Assembly: GCA_018842655.1 (NCBI GenBank)
Contig: JAGTWN010000004.1
Location: 1,736,001 to 1,800,000 of the forward strand
Reading direction: 5' to 3'
DNA: 64,000 nt
Source: Candidatus Pantoea haifensis
Lineage (GTDB): Bacteria; Pseudomonadota; Gammaproteobacteria; Enterobacterales; Enterobacteriaceae
Part shown: piece after piece, positions 51,222 to 61,814 of the stretch
Layout: each line of letters opens with the position of its first letter
Numbering within the stretch: the first letter of the stretch is position 1
Position numbers and translations under genes: made by a program
Notes under the pieces: model-generated
Seen by the model: the letters and a program-made list of their open reading frames with translations, nothing else
Told to the model about the DNA's origin: nothing
Database searches by the model: none

Positions 51222-51674
51222 TCAAAGGTCATCGAGAAAAGTACGGTCCAGCTGTTTAAAGGCGCGCTTGAGGACATCAGCCAGAGACTGATAAGTCGGC
51301 TTGCCTTCAACTGGCGCAATCGCCTGTCCTGCTTCTTCAAGCTTTGCGCGCACTTCATGGAACCAGTGCAATAAGGTGGGCGGAAGCGGCGTAATGGAAC
51401 GCTTTCCTAACCACCACAACCCCTGCATCGGCAAGCTGCAGGCAAACAGCGCAGTCGCCACGGCTGGGCCAAGCTGTCCACCCAGCGCGATTTGCCAGGT
51501 CAGCGTGAACACCGCTAACGGTGGCATAAAACGAATAGCGAACCGGGTCACCGTCGATACCCGGTTTTCAGGAAAGATGGGTGCCAGGCGTTTGTCACTT
51601 GGCCAGGTTTTCATATAGTGCTGTCCGCGTTGAAAAATACGGAACCAGCCGGTATTGCCAGATTCATTCGCCAT
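51222..51674 (-). CDS. yfbV: UPF0208 membrane protein YfbV
   Basis: This 150-residue inner-membrane protein (E. coli 151) has two hydrophobic segments around [20 protein letters not shown] and [20 protein letters not shown]. YfbV has been linked to insulating the Ter macrodomain boundary in E. coli, which is family knowledge. The start at 51674 follows GAGG; the frame extends 4 codons further. It is divergent from ackA. Confidence 0.94.
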   Translation of the reverse strand: MANESGNTGWFRIFQRGQHYMKTWPSDKRLAPIFPENRVSTVTRFAIRFMPPLAVFTLTWQIALGGQLGPAVATALFACSLPMQGLWWLGKRSITPLPPTLLHWFHEVRAKLEEAGQAIAPVEGKPTYQSLADVLKRAFKQLDRTFLDDL

Positions 51675-52008
51675 GGCGGACCTCAACTAATACAGCAATC
51701 ATTAAAAAATATTTATAACTACACAACTTTACGTGACATCCTTCAATTTTTTTGTCTTTAGAAGTGACTCCAGCTATTCTGACGCCGTTTCAACACCCTT
51801 TTGGAAGCGGAAACCACCTCCGGGAAGATGTCCGAGCCATGTTTAGACAAATAGATTTCAAATTTTTGCGTAAAATTACCGGAAATTTTTGCGATGCGTC
51901 ATTAATTTGGTGCACGCATGATGTTTATCATTAATCTACCAGCTTTCATGGGCTACGCTGATAGTCTGATTGCGTTTTTTTAGCCACTCTTAACAAATAG
52001 GTACTTCC
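51675..52008. other. Divergent gap yfbV / ackA
   Basis: This 334-bp AT-rich gap has no ORF that can be supported. A possible ackA promoter is TTGGTG (51907-51912), 17 bp, ATTAAT (51930-51935), giving a leader of about 65 nt. TGATGTTTATCA-like sequence nearby (51919-51930) recalls half an FNR site but is not a full match. Confidence 0.4.
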
Positions 52009-53211
52009 ATGTCGAGTAAGTTAGTACTGGTTCTGAATTGCGGCAGTTCTTCCCTTAAGTTTGCCATCCTGAACCCCGCCAATGGCGATGAGTTCCTGTC
52101 TGGTCTGGCTGAATGTTTCCACCTTCCTGAAGCGCGTATCAAGTGGAAACTTGATGGGCAGAAACAAGAAGCAGCCTTGGGTGCTGGTGCCGCACATAGC
52201 GAAGCACTCAACTTCATTGTTAAAACCATTCTGGCACAAAAACCAGAACTTTCGGCACAAATCGCTGCAATCGGCCATCGTATCGTTCATGGCGGTGAAA
52301 AACTCACTCAATCAGTCGTTATCAGCGAAGAGGTCATCCAGGGTATTAAAGACGCCTCTTCTTTCGCTCCGCTGCACAATCCAGCGCACCTGATTGGTAT
52401 TGATGAGGCGATGAAAAACTTCCCGCATCTGTCTGATAAGAATGTCGCGGTATTCGACACGGCTTTCCATCAGACAATGCCTGAAGAGTCCTATCTTTAT
52501 GCGCTGCCGTACAAGCTTTACAAAGAACATGGCGTTCGTCGCTATGGCGCCCACGGCACCAGCCACTTCTATGTCACCCATGAAGCCGCAAAAATGCTGA
52601 ACAAGCCGCTGAGCGAGCTGAACATCATTACCTGCCATTTAGGTAACGGAGGCTCAGTATCGGCAATTCGCAATGGCGAATGCGTGGATACCTCAATGGG
52701 ATTAACGCCGCTGGAAGGTCTGGTAATGGGCACGCGAAGCGGTGACATCGATCCGGCAATCGTCTTTTTCCTGCACGATGCGCTTGGAATGAGCGTAGAT
52801 GCTATCAATAAGCTGCTGACCAAAGAATCGGGACTGCTGGGCCTGACTGAAGTCACCAGCGATTGCCGCTATGTTGAAGACAATTATGCCACCAAAGAAG
52901 ACGCTAAACGTGCAATGGATGTATTCTGTCACCGCCTGGCGAAATATATCGGCAGTTATACCGCACTGATGGAAGGCCGTCTTGATGCAGTGGTCTTTAC
53001 GGGCGGTATCGGTGAAAATGCGGCGATGGTTCGCGAACTTGCGCTGAAAAAACTGGGGCTGCTTGGATTTGAAGTGGATCACGAACGCAATCTGACGGCG
53101 CGCTTTGGCAAGTCTGGCTACATCAATAAAGAAGGCACGCGCCCGGCACTGGTAATCCCAACCAATGAAGAATGGGTCATCGCTCAGGACGCGGCGCGCC
53201 TGACTGCTTAA
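52009..53211 (+). CDS. ackA: Acetate kinase AckA
   Basis: AckA interconverts acetyl phosphate plus ADP and acetate plus ATP in the cytoplasm, the second step of acetate overflow. It is 400 residues, as in E. coli. ASKHA-fold signatures are [67 protein letters not shown] and [15 protein letters not shown]. pta follows after a 68-bp gap holding a hairpin. Acetyl phosphate can also feed response regulators such as RcsB. Confidence 0.98.
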   Translation: MSSKLVLVLNCGSSSLKFAILNPANGDEFLSGLAECFHLPEARIKWKLDGQKQEAALGAGAAHSEALNFIVKTILAQKPELSAQIAAIGHRIVHGGEKLTQSVVISEEVIQGIKDASSFAPLHNPAHLIGIDEAMKNFPHLSDKNVAVFDTAFHQTMPEESYLYALPYKLYKEHGVRRYGAHGTSHFYVTHEAAKMLNKPLSELNIITCHLGNGGSVSAIRNGECVDTSMGLTPLEGLVMGTRSGDIDPAIVFFLHDALGMSVDAINKLLTKESGLLGLTEVTSDCRYVEDNYATKEDAKRAMDVFCHRLAKYIGSYTALMEGRLDAVVFTGGIGENAAMVRELALKKLGLLGFEVDHERNLTARFGKSGYINKEGTRPALVIPTNEEWVIAQDAARLTA

Positions 53212-53220
53212 CTCTTTTCT

Positions 53221-53240
53221 CCGTCAGCTCAGGCTGACGG
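53221..53240 (+). terminator. Hairpin between ackA and pta
   Basis: Perfect 8-bp stem (CCGTCAGC, loop TCAG, GCTGACGG) followed by CGTTGTTTTG. It lies 9 bp after the ackA stop. The imperfect T tract suggests partial termination or mRNA end protection, with some read-through to pta. Confidence 0.65.
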
Positions 53241-53279
53241 CGTTGTTTTGACACCCTGCAACACCTGAGAGGTTCAACC

Positions 53280-55424
53280 GTGTCACGTACAATCATGCTC
53301 ATTCCGACCGGTACCAGCGTCGGCCTGACCAGCGTCAGCCTTGGCGTTATTCGCGCGATGGAACGCAAAGGCGTTCGTCTCAGCGTATTCAAACCTATTG
53401 CACAACCGCGTACCGGTGGCGATAAACCGGACCAGACCACCACCATCATTCGTAAAAACTCCTCTATTCCTGCGGCTGAACCGTTGCAGATGTCGCGGGT
53501 TGAATCGCTGCTCGGATCAAACCAGCAAGACGTCTTAATGGAAGAGATTATTGCGCGCTATCATGCTAATACGCAGGATGCTGAAGTGGTGTTAGTCGAA
53601 GGGTTAGTGCCGACCCGTAAGCACCAGTTCGCTACCGCATTGAACTATGAAATTGCCAAAACCTTAAATGCGGAAATCGTGTTTGTTATGTCGCTGGGCA
53701 ATGACTCTCCGGCGCAGCTTAAAGAGCGCATTGAGTTAACGCAAAGCAGCTTCGGCGGCAAGAAAAACAAAAACATCACGGGCGTTATTATCAACAAGCT
53801 TAATGCGCCGGTAGATGAGCAGGGTCGCACGCGCCCGGATCTTTCCGAAATCTTTGATGACTCCTCTAAAGCCAGCATTGCCAATATCGATCCCGATCAG
53901 CTGTTTGCCGACAGCCCGCTGCCGGTGCTGGGTTGTGTGCCGTGGAGCTTTGATTTAATCGCTACGCGCGCTATCGATATGTGCCGCCACTTAAATGCAC
54001 GCGTCATCAACGAGGGTGAGATTCAAACGCGCCGCGTTAAGTCTGTTACCTTCTGTGCCCGCAGTCTGCCGCACATGCTGGAGCATTTCCGCCCCGGTTC
54101 ATTGCTGGTTACTTCAGCCGACCGCCCGGATGTGCTGGTTGCCGCCTGCCTGGCAGCGATGAATGGCGTTGAAATTGGTGCCATTCTGTTAACCGGTAAC
54201 TATGAAATTGATCCGCGTATCGCCAAACTCTGCGAGCGGGCTTTCCAGACTGGCCTGCCGGTATTTATGGTGAAAACCAACACCTGGCAAACCTCCCTGA
54301 GCCTGCAAAGCTTCAATCTTGAAGTGCCAGCGGATGATACTCAGCGTATTGAAAAAGTGCAGGAATACGTTGCCAGCTACATCAATGCTGAGTGGGTTGA
54401 GTCACTTACGGCAACCTCTGAACGCAGCCGCCGCTTGTCGCCACCAGCGTTCCGTTATCAACTGACTGAACTGGCGCGCAAAGCGGGCAAACGCATCGTG
54501 CTGCCAGAGGGTGACGAGCCACGTACGGTTAAAGCAGCTGCAATCTGTGCCGATCGTGGCATTGCGACCTGTGTGCTGCTGGGAAATCCAGATGAGATCC
54601 AACGAGTCGCCGCTGCGCAAGGCGTTGAATTAGGCACCGGCATTGAGATCGTCGACCCGGTTGTTGTGCGTGAAAACTACGTTCCACGTCTGGTTGAGCT
54701 GCGTAAGAGCAAAGGCATGACGGAAGTCGTGGCGCAGGAACAGCTGGAAGACAATGTGGTGCTCGGTACTATGATGCTGGAAAGCGGTGAGGTTGACGGC
54801 TTAGTCTCTGGTGCGGTTCACACCACGGCTAACACCATTCGCCCACCATTGCAGCTGATCAAAACAGCCCCGAACAGCTCACTGGTTTCGTCCGTATTCT
54901 TTATGCTGCTGCCAGAGCAGGTTCTGGTTTATGGTGACTGTGCGATCAACCCGGACCCGACTTCTGAACAACTGGCTGAGATCGCTATTCAGTCTGCTGA
55001 CTCTGCTAAAGCGTTTGGTATTGATCCGCGCGTGGCGATGATCTCCTACTCAACCGGGACGTCTGGTGCCGGTAGCGACGTGGAAAAAGTGCGTGAAGCG
55101 ACCCGCATTGCGCAAGAGAAACGTCCTGACCTGGTGATTGATGGCCCGCTGCAATATGACGCAGCCATCATGGAAGATGTGGCTAAATCGAAAGCGCCAA
55201 ACTCAGCAGTTGCGGGGCGTGCAACAGTGTTTATCTTCCCGGATCTGAACACCGGTAACACCACTTACAAAGCGGTACAGCGTTCAGCCGATCTGATCTC
55301 TATCGGCCCAATGCTGCAAGGTATGCGCAAGCCGGTCAACGATCTCTCTCGCGGCGCACTGGTTGATGACATCGTCTATACCATCGCCTTGACTGCTATT
55401 CAGTCGAAACAGGCTGAAGGCTAA
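53280..55424 (+). CDS. pta: Phosphate acetyltransferase Pta
   Basis: Pta converts acetyl-CoA and phosphate to acetyl phosphate and CoA. It is 714 residues, the E. coli length. It begins with a GTG ([20 protein letters not shown]), as does E. coli pta, and GAGAGG lies upstream. The N-terminal half is a P-loop/DRTGG regulatory region. The C-terminal catalytic PTA_PTB domain starts near residue 390 ([20 protein letters not shown]) and includes [18 protein letters not shown] and [18 protein letters not shown]. It is closed by a strong terminator. Confidence 0.98.
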   Translation: MSRTIMLIPTGTSVGLTSVSLGVIRAMERKGVRLSVFKPIAQPRTGGDKPDQTTTIIRKNSSIPAAEPLQMSRVESLLGSNQQDVLMEEIIARYHANTQDAEVVLVEGLVPTRKHQFATALNYEIAKTLNAEIVFVMSLGNDSPAQLKERIELTQSSFGGKKNKNITGVIINKLNAPVDEQGRTRPDLSEIFDDSSKASIANIDPDQLFADSPLPVLGCVPWSFDLIATRAIDMCRHLNARVINEGEIQTRRVKSVTFCARSLPHMLEHFRPGSLLVTSADRPDVLVAACLAAMNGVEIGAILLTGNYEIDPRIAKLCERAFQTGLPVFMVKTNTWQTSLSLQSFNLEVPADDTQRIEKVQEYVASYINAEWVESLTATSERSRRLSPPAFRYQLTELARKAGKRIVLPEGDEPRTVKAAAICADRGIATCVLLGNPDEIQRVAAAQGVELGTGIEIVDPVVVRENYVPRLVELRKSKGMTEVVAQEQLEDNVVLGTMMLESGEVDGLVSGAVHTTANTIRPPLQLIKTAPNSSLVSSVFFMLLPEQVLVYGDCAINPDPTSEQLAEIAIQSADSAKAFGIDPRVAMISYSTGTSGAGSDVEKVREATRIAQEKRPDLVIDGPLQYDAAIMEDVAKSKAPNSAVAGRATVFIFPDLNTGNTTYKAVQRSADLISIGPMLQGMRKPVNDLSRGALVDDIVYTIALTAIQSKQAEG

Positions 55425-55444
55425 CTACTCTCAGCGACAACAAG

Positions 55445-55470
55445 AGCACGCAGCGATGCGTGCTTTTTTT
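55445..55470 (+). terminator. pta terminator
   Basis: AGCACGCA, loop GCGA, TGCGTGCT followed by a T7 run. It lies 20 bp after the pta stop. Confidence 0.93.
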
Positions 55471-55617
55471 ACCTCTTTTCCTCTCCTCCCTGGCAAGAAT
55501 CAGATGCAGCCCCGTATTGCACAGCCTGGTGCTGGACTTCTCGTCGCATAAAAAGCTAAAAATAGAACAGGCGAGTTTCCTGATGGCAACCGGTTTGAAA
55601 AAGCATGAGGTGGAGAT

Positions 55618-56880
55618 ATGAGCAACAGTGAAGTGCAGGCACGTCGTCTCAATGCCACACCGCGCGGCGTAGGCGTAATGTGTGATTTTTATGCGGTAAA
55701 GGCCGAAAATGCCACGCTGTGGGATCATCAAGGCCGGGAATACACCGATTTCAGTGCCGGAATTGCCGTATTAAACACCGGGCACCGTCACCCAAAAGTG
55801 ATCGCCGCGATAAAAGATCAGCTCGATTGTTTTACCCACACCGCCTTTCAGATTGTCCCTTATGAAAATTACATCGCGCTGGCAGAAAAGCTCAATCAAC
55901 ATGTGCCCGTTGCCGGTCGCGCAAAAACAACTTTTTTCACAACGGGTGCCGAAGCCGTTGAGAACGCCATCAAAATTGCACGAGCGGCCACCGGCCGTCC
56001 CGGCGTGATCGCCTTTACCGGCGCGTTTCACGGTCGCACCCACATGACCCTGTCGCTGACCGGCAAAGTGACGCCGTATAAAACCGGCTTTGGTCCGTTT
56101 GCGGGTTCCGTCTTCCATGCGCACTATCCGAACGCGCTGCACGGCTGTCGCCTTGAAGACGTGCTGGAGAGCCTGCAGGCAATCTTTCGCAGCGATATCA
56201 GCCCACAACAGGTTGCGGCCATTATCTACGAACCCATTCAGGGCGAAGGCGGTTTTAATGTGGCACCTGCGGAATTTGTGAACGCCCTGCGTCAGCTGTG
56301 CGATCAACATGGCATTTTACTGATTGCTGATGAAATCCAGTGCGGCTTTGCCCGTACCGGCAAGCTGTTCGCCAGTGAATATTATCCCGATGTTCAGCCC
56401 GATTTAATTACGATGGCAAAAAGCCTGGCAGGCGGTATGCCGCTGTCAGCGGTATCGGGACGTGCTGAAGTGATGGATGCCCCTTTGCCTGGTGGATTAG
56501 GCGGCACCTATGCTGGCAGCCCGCCAGCCATTGCTGCCGCGCTGGCGGTGCTTGAGGTGATTGAAGATGAGAATCTTTGCGCGCGCGCAAATCAGCTTGG
56601 TGACCAGTTAGTTGAAACACTTAAAAGCGCGGGTTGCAGAGCACTGGCAGAGGTGCGCGGTCGTGGCTCAATGATCGCCGCTGAATTTCACGATGCCAGC
56701 GGCAAACCTTGTGCTGCAACCGCTAAAGCAATCCAAAACGAGGCGCTGGCCCAGGGCCTGATACTGCTTACCTGCGGGGTGCATAACAATGTGATTCGCT
56801 TCCTTTACCCGCTGACTATCCCTGATGCGCAGTTCCATACAGCCTTGACGCGCCTGGCTGCTATTCTGGCCGAACACTGA
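55618..56880 (+). CDS. puuE: 4-aminobutyrate aminotransferase (PuuE/GabT family)
   Basis: This PLP-dependent class III aminotransferase transfers the amino group of GABA to 2-oxoglutarate. It is 420 residues (E. coli PuuE 421, GabT 426). Similarity is closer to PuuE along the whole length, for example RRLNATPRGVGVMC, AGIAVLNTGHRHP, TTFFTTGAEAVENAIKIAR, EPIQGEGGFNVAP and the Schiff-base lysine in MAKSLAGGMPLS. No other putrescine (puu) gene is near, so GABA from another source is equally possible. GGTGGAG precedes the ATG. It stands alone between the pta terminator and a convergent hairpin. Confidence 0.85.
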   Translation: MSNSEVQARRLNATPRGVGVMCDFYAVKAENATLWDHQGREYTDFSAGIAVLNTGHRHPKVIAAIKDQLDCFTHTAFQIVPYENYIALAEKLNQHVPVAGRAKTTFFTTGAEAVENAIKIARAATGRPGVIAFTGAFHGRTHMTLSLTGKVTPYKTGFGPFAGSVFHAHYPNALHGCRLEDVLESLQAIFRSDISPQQVAAIIYEPIQGEGGFNVAPAEFVNALRQLCDQHGILLIADEIQCGFARTGKLFASEYYPDVQPDLITMAKSLAGGMPLSAVSGRAEVMDAPLPGGLGGTYAGSPPAIAAALAVLEVIEDENLCARANQLGDQLVETLKSAGCRALAEVRGRGSMIAAEFHDASGKPCAATAKAIQNEALAQGLILLTCGVHNNVIRFLYPLTIPDAQFHTALTRLAAILAEH

Positions 56881-56908
56881 TTCACCGAAATAGCCTTACA
56901 CTCACCTT

Positions 56909-56950
56909 AGAGGGCGATCGGGCGAAGCTGCCTCGATCCGATCGCTCTCT
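56909..56950. terminator. Long hairpin between convergent puuE-like gene and yfcD
   Basis: AGAG-G-GCGATCGG pairs with CCGATCGC-T-CTCT (13 bp including one G-T pair), with a 16-nt loop. It is placed between two converging genes. No T tract is present, so its terminator role rests on position and stability. Confidence 0.5.
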
Positions 56951-56968
56951 CTGGCAATACATTCAACC

Positions 56969-57484
56969 TTACTTTTCGCCGTTACGGCTTAACCACAACG
57001 ACAGCGCCTTCAACGAATCGTCTGTGAACTCATCGCAACGCGCGGTAATTTCATCCGGCGTCATCCACAATACTTCATCGACTTCTTCTTCCTGCATGGC
57101 AAACGGGCCGTGAGAAACACAGCTGAATAAACCGCCCCAAACGCGGCAGTGTTGATCTTCAAAGTAGAATTTACCGTGCTCAGCGAAAGGAACATCAGCA
57201 ATGCCCAGTTCTTCTTCCGCTTCGCGTCGTGCTGATTCCAGCAGATCTTCACCGCTCTGTACCACGCCACCCGCTGTAGCATCCAGTTTACCCGGCATGA
57301 AATCTTTAATTTCAGTGCGGCGTTGTACCAAAATCTTGCCCATGCCATCGTGTACTACGATGTAGGTAGCGCGGTGACGCAGACATTGTGCACGCATTTG
57401 CGCACGGGTTGCCTGTGCTACGACTTCATTCTCTTCGCTAACGATATCGACCCACTCAACGTCGCTACCCATTTGATCCACCAT
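56969..57484 (-). CDS. yfcD: Nudix hydrolase YfcD
   Basis: This is a Nudix-family hydrolase of the IPP-isomerase-like subgroup with an uncharacterised substrate. The Nudix box is visible around [20 protein letters not shown] and continues with ELGI. The leading region [20 protein letters not shown] and [20 protein letters not shown] agree with E. coli YfcD. The frame opens at 57589. ATG codons at 57484 and 57472 both have G-rich sites. 57484 is used (171 residues, E. coli 180, with a shorter C-terminal tail here). Confidence 0.92.
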   Translation of the reverse strand: MVDQMGSDVEWVDIVSEENEVVAQATRAQMRAQCLRHRATYIVVHDGMGKILVQRRTEIKDFMPGKLDATAGGVVQSGEDLLESARREAEEELGIADVPFAEHGKFYFEDQHCRVWGGLFSCVSHGPFAMQEEEVDEVLWMTPDEITARCDEFTDDSLKALSLWLSRNGEK

Positions 57485-57592
57485 CCGTACCCACCTGTTT
57501 AGACGTGCCCTGTAGCACGCACTGATTGCCAACGCTTTATCATAGTGTGGCGTAAGGTAATCACTTCCGTTAGCTTGAGCAAGCCACAAAAA

Positions 57593-58237
<645 letters not shown>

Positions 58238-58401
58238 CTACCTCAATTAGCTATCAGGGTTGCATCATGTTTACCGATTTTTATTTACGAAGGCAACGCC
58301 TGGCTGGTCCGATGTTTGCTCTCAGGCGTGAAACATCGAAGCGGCTCACGCCACACTTGCCTCGCTCTTCTATGCTGAATAAAGCGGAAAACAAAAAAAC
58401 G

Positions 58402-58475
58402 ATACATCCCCGATAATTCGCGCTGCAGAAAAATGAGACATTGTCCCTGCCTGTGGCTTGAAGTATGACGGGTAA
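58402..58475. repeat. Internally deleted ERIC element
   Basis: The left end (ATACATCCCCGATAATTCG plus CGCTGCAG) and the right end (GGCTTGAAGTATGACGGGTA) match the two termini of the ERIC element found at 61675-61800. The central GTAAGTGAC-type part is absent. Forms of about 70 bp with an internal deletion are known for ERIC. It ends about 15 bp before the yfcH start codon and so lies in its leader. Confidence 0.72.
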
Positions 58476-58489
58476 TAAGGAGTCGCAAC

Positions 58490-59389
58490 ATGCATATCTT
58501 AATTACGGGTGGGACAGGATTGATTGGTCGTCACCTGATCCCTCGTCTGCAACAGATTGGTCATCACATCAGCGTTGTCACCCGTGATGTTGTTGGCGCA
58601 CGTGACAAGCTGGGTGAAGGTATCGCATTTTGGTCCGGACTGGCGCAACAGCAGAATCTGGATGGCGTTGATGCGGTGATTAACCTGGCTGGCGAACCCA
58701 TCGCCGATAAGCGGTGGACTGAAATTCACAAGCAACAGCTATGCGAAAGTCGCTGGCAAATCACCGAGCGTATCGCCTCACTGATTAACGCCAGCCTCTC
58801 GCCACCAAAGGTGTTAATTTCTGGCTCGGCAACGGGTTTTTATGGTAATACGGGTGAACTGGTACTGACAGAAGATGATCCGGGGCATGATGAGTTTACC
58901 CATACGTTGTGCTCACGCTGGGAACAACTGGCGCTCAGCGCCCAAAGCGAGCGGACACGTGTCTGTTTGCTGCGTACCGGCGTGGTCCTCGCAAAAGAGG
59001 GCGGCGCGCTCAGCAAAATGAAACTGCCCTTCAGGCTAGGCATTGGTGGGCCGATCGGCAGTGGAAAACAATATTTGCCGTGGATCCACATTGACGACAT
59101 GGTGAACGCTATTCTGTGGCTGCTGGACAACGAGGATCTGCGCGGTCCGTTCAACATGGTGGCGCCTTATGCGGTGCGCAACGAACAGTTTGCCGCCACG
59201 CTGGGCCATGTAATGCATCGTCCGGCCTTTATGCGTACACCTGCCAGTGCCATCAAACTGATGATGGGCGAATCGTCGGTGTTAGTGCTGGGCGGGCAGC
59301 ATGTGCTGCCAAAACGGCTGGAAGCCTCAGGATTTGGCTTTCGCTATTATGATTTACAGGAAGCGTTGCAGGATGTGGTAAAAACCTGA
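58490..59389 (+). CDS. yfcH: TIGR01777-type epimerase YfcH
   Basis: This 299-residue NAD(P)-binding protein (E. coli YfcH 297) belongs to the SDR39U1/TIGR01777 family of epimerase-like short-chain dehydrogenases. The dinucleotide motif [16 protein letters not shown] is at the N-terminus. Other family blocks are [50 protein letters not shown] and [13 protein letters not shown]. The substrate is unknown. AAGGAG lies upstream, immediately after the short ERIC repeat. It is convergent with hisP. Confidence 0.94.
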   Translation: MHILITGGTGLIGRHLIPRLQQIGHHISVVTRDVVGARDKLGEGIAFWSGLAQQQNLDGVDAVINLAGEPIADKRWTEIHKQQLCESRWQITERIASLINASLSPPKVLISGSATGFYGNTGELVLTEDDPGHDEFTHTLCSRWEQLALSAQSERTRVCLLRTGVVLAKEGGALSKMKLPFRLGIGGPIGSGKQYLPWIHIDDMVNAILWLLDNEDLRGPFNMVAPYAVRNEQFAATLGHVMHRPAFMRTPASAIKLMMGESSVLVLGGQHVLPKRLEASGFGFRYYDLQEALQDVVKT

Positions 59390-59400
59390 GACACCCTGGC

Positions 59401-59435
59401 AAAATATCCCGCGCCGCAACGACGCGGGATATTTT
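59401..59435. terminator. Bidirectional terminator yfcH / hisP
   Basis: A 13-bp perfect stem (AAAATATCCCGCG, 9-nt loop, CGCGGGATATTTT), followed by TT on the plus side and starting with A-rich sequence on the other. It abuts the hisP stop codon at 59436. Confidence 0.88.
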
Positions 59436-60209
59436 TTACTTCAGTGAGCCTTTAAGGAATTGTTGCAGGCGCGGACTTTTTGGATTGTTAAACAGTTCGT
59501 CTGGCGCTCCCTGTTCTTCAATTTTGCCCTGATGCAGAAAGATGACGTGACTGGACACGTGGCGGGCAAACTCCATTTCATGCGTGACCACCACCATGGT
59601 TTTGCCCTCTTCTGCCAGCTTCTGCATGATGCGCAGCACTTCACCCACTAATTCAGGATCGAGCGCCGAGGTCGGTTCATCAAACAGCAGCACTTCCGGC
59701 TCCATTGCCAGGGCGCGTGCAATTGACACACGCTGCTGCTGCCCTCCAGAGAGATGCACCGGATATTTTATCCGCGCACGTTCATCAATTCCGACTTTAT
59801 CGAGGTATTTAATCGCACGTTCACGCGCTTCAGCTTTGCTCAAACCGAGTACCTGAATCGGTGCCTCCATGACATTTTCCAGCACCGTCATGTGACTCCA
59901 CAAGTTGAAGTGCTGAAATACCATGGTTAAGCGAGTGCGCAACGTGCGCAGCTGCTCTTTATTTGCGACCTTAAGCTGACCGTCGGTGTCGCGTACCAGA
60001 CCAATCTGCTCGTTGTTTACATTAATCGTGCCTTCGCTTGGCTTTTCCAGGAAGTTAATACAGCGCAGGAAGGTACTCTTTCCTGAACCTGACGAGCCGA
60101 TAATGCTGATGACATCCCCGGCATCGGCCTGTAACGACACCCCTTTCAGCACTTCATGTTCACCGTAACGTTTATGCAATTCGGTGACGCTTAATTTATT
60201 TTCAGCCAT
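59436..60209 (-). CDS. hisP: Histidine/basic amino acid ABC transporter ATPase HisP
   Basis: HisP is the ATPase of the histidine importer (HisQMP2 with HisJ). It has Walker [11 protein letters not shown], the Q-loop [15 protein letters not shown], signature [15 protein letters not shown] and Walker [14 protein letters not shown], all as in E. coli. The frame can start at a TTG (60221) overlapping the hisM stop, but the ATG at 60209 gives 257 residues, the E. coli length. The Shine-Dalgarno is weak for both, so coupled translation from hisM is likely. Confidence 0.96.
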   Translation of the reverse strand: MAENKLSVTELHKRYGEHEVLKGVSLQADAGDVISIIGSSGSGKSTFLRCINFLEKPSEGTINVNNEQIGLVRDTDGQLKVANKEQLRTLRTRLTMVFQHFNLWSHMTVLENVMEAPIQVLGLSKAEARERAIKYLDKVGIDERARIKYPVHLSGGQQQRVSIARALAMEPEVLLFDEPTSALDPELVGEVLRIMQKLAEEGKTMVVVTHEMEFARHVSSHVIFLHQGKIEEQGAPDELFNNPKSPRLQQFLKGSLK

Positions 60210-60217
60210 AGTCTTAC

Positions 60218-60934
60218 TCAATGCGATGAAGAGGGTTTCACGTGCGCTAGCCAGCGGCGCTCCGCCAGGCGGAACAGGCTAATCAACACGTAAGAGATAA
60301 TGAGATAAAGCACGGCGGCGATGCCAAATGCGGTAAACGGCTGGTACGTTGCCGAATTAATATCACGCGCAATTTTTAGCAGATCCGGGACCGTGGCGGT
60401 AAACGCCAGCGCCGTCGAGTGCAGCATTAAAATCACTTCGTTGCTGTACACGGGCAAAGCCGTGCGCAGCGCAGAAGGCAGAATAATGCAGCGATAAAGT
60501 TTGAAGGTTGAGAAACCATAAGCGCGGGCCGCCTCAATTTCGCCGTGTGGCACAGCACGTATCGCACCGGCGAAAATCTCCGTGGTATACGCACAGGTAT
60601 TTAACGTAAACGCCAGCAGCGTACAGTTGAGACCGCTACGGAAGAAGGCGTTAAGCAGTTCAGTGCCTTTCACAATCTCCAGCGTGTACATGCCGGAATA
60701 AAACACCAGCATTTGCACATAAAGTGGCGTGCCACGGAAGACATAGGTGAACAGCCACACCGGCAGGCTGATCCAGCGATTGGGTGACACGCGGGCAATG
60801 GCTAACAGCACGGCCATGCAGCCCCCTGCTACCACGGAAAAAATCAGCAGCCAAAGGGTGATCGCAACGCCGGTAAAGCGATAGCCATCGGTCCAGAGCA
60901 GCGATTTCCAGTATTCCTGAATAATATCAATCAT
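60218..60934 (-). CDS. hisM: Histidine ABC transporter permease HisM
   Basis: HisM is one of the two membrane subunits of the histidine/lysine/arginine importer. It is 238 residues, as in E. coli, with about five helices. The EAA loop is [20 protein letters not shown]. The frame extends to 60982, but the ATG at 60934 overlaps the hisQ stop as ATGA and gives [20 protein letters not shown], the conserved N-terminus. Confidence 0.96.
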   Translation of the reverse strand: MIDIIQEYWKSLLWTDGYRFTGVAITLWLLIFSVVAGGCMAVLLAIARVSPNRWISLPVWLFTYVFRGTPLYVQMLVFYSGMYTLEIVKGTELLNAFFRSGLNCTLLAFTLNTCAYTTEIFAGAIRAVPHGEIEAARAYGFSTFKLYRCIILPSALRTALPVYSNEVILMLHSTALAFTATVPDLLKIARDINSATYQPFTAFGIAAVLYLIISYVLISLFRLAERRWLAHVKPSSSH

Positions 60935-61617
60935 AGCTCTGCCCTTTTCACACCCACTGAGTAGCGGCGGTTCAGCCACCACAACACGCCATTCGACAGC
61001 GTGGTAAACACCAGATAAATCACACCCGCGACGATCGCGAAGTAGAAAGGTTGCCAGGTACTTTTACCAGCCAGTTGCGTTGCTTTCACCACATCTTCCA
61101 GGCCCAGCAACGACACCAGTGCCGTGGCTTTCAGTACCACCTGCCAGTTGTTTCCAATGCCAGGCAGTGCATAACGCATCATCGCCGGAAATAAAACGCG
61201 GCGAAAAACCTGCGAACCGGTAAAGCCAAAGGCGGTTGCCGCTTCAATTTGCCCTTTTGGTACGGCGAGGAATGCACCACGGAAGGTTTCGGTAAAGTAG
61301 GCTCCGTAAATGAAGCCAAGCGTAATAATACCGGCCACCATCGGGTCGATATCGAACTGGGCAACGCCAAGCGCATCAGTGACCTGGTTTAAGGCAATTT
61401 GCAGACCGTAGAAGATCAGCAACATGAGAACAAGATCGGGAACGCCACGGATCAGCGTGGTATAGCCTTCAAAAATCACGGCTAAAAGTCGACTGCGCGA
61501 CAGCTTAGCACCCGCGCCAATCAAGCCGAGGATAACCGCCAGCAGCACTGAACTGAGCGCCAGCTCAAGCGTCACCAGTGTGCCTTTAAGAATTACATCA
61601 GAATAGCCATACAACAT
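60931..61617 (-). CDS. hisQ: Histidine ABC transporter permease HisQ
   Basis: HisQ is the partner membrane subunit of HisM. It is 228 residues, as in E. coli, with about five helices and the EAA loop QIEAATAFGFTGSQVFRRVL. It overlaps hisM by 4 bp. It is separated from hisJ by 197 bp that contain a complete ERIC repeat. Confidence 0.96.
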   Translation of the reverse strand: MLYGYSDVILKGTLVTLELALSSVLLAVILGLIGAGAKLSRSRLLAVIFEGYTTLIRGVPDLVLMLLIFYGLQIALNQVTDALGVAQFDIDPMVAGIITLGFIYGAYFTETFRGAFLAVPKGQIEAATAFGFTGSQVFRRVLFPAMMRYALPGIGNNWQVVLKATALVSLLGLEDVVKATQLAGKSTWQPFYFAIVAGVIYLVFTTLSNGVLWWLNRRYSVGVKRAEL

Positions 61618-61674
61618 GGAAAGGTCCTGTCGTGGGGTTAAACAAAGTGCTGCCTGCTCACATCAGCTCGCAGC

Positions 61675-61800
61675 TATACCCTAAATAATTCGCGTTGCAG
61701 GAAGGCAGCAAGTTCGCTCCTCCCCGCAAGCTTACTCAAGTAAGTGACCGGGGGAGCGAGCGCAGCCAACGCACCTGCAGCGCGAAGTATGACGGGTATA
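61675..61800. repeat. ERIC (IRU) repeat element
   Basis: This 126-bp imperfect palindrome begins TATACCCTAAATAATTCG and ends GAAGTATGACGGGTATA. It contains TTGCAGGAAGGCAGCAAG, GCTTACTCAAGTAAGTGAC, GGGGGAGCG and CAGCCAACGCACCTGCAG. These are the diagnostic blocks of enterobacterial repetitive intergenic consensus elements. It lies between hisJ and hisQ within one transcription unit, so it would be transcribed and fold into a long hairpin. Confidence 0.93.
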
Positions 61801-61814
61801 AAGGACAGGTTTAG

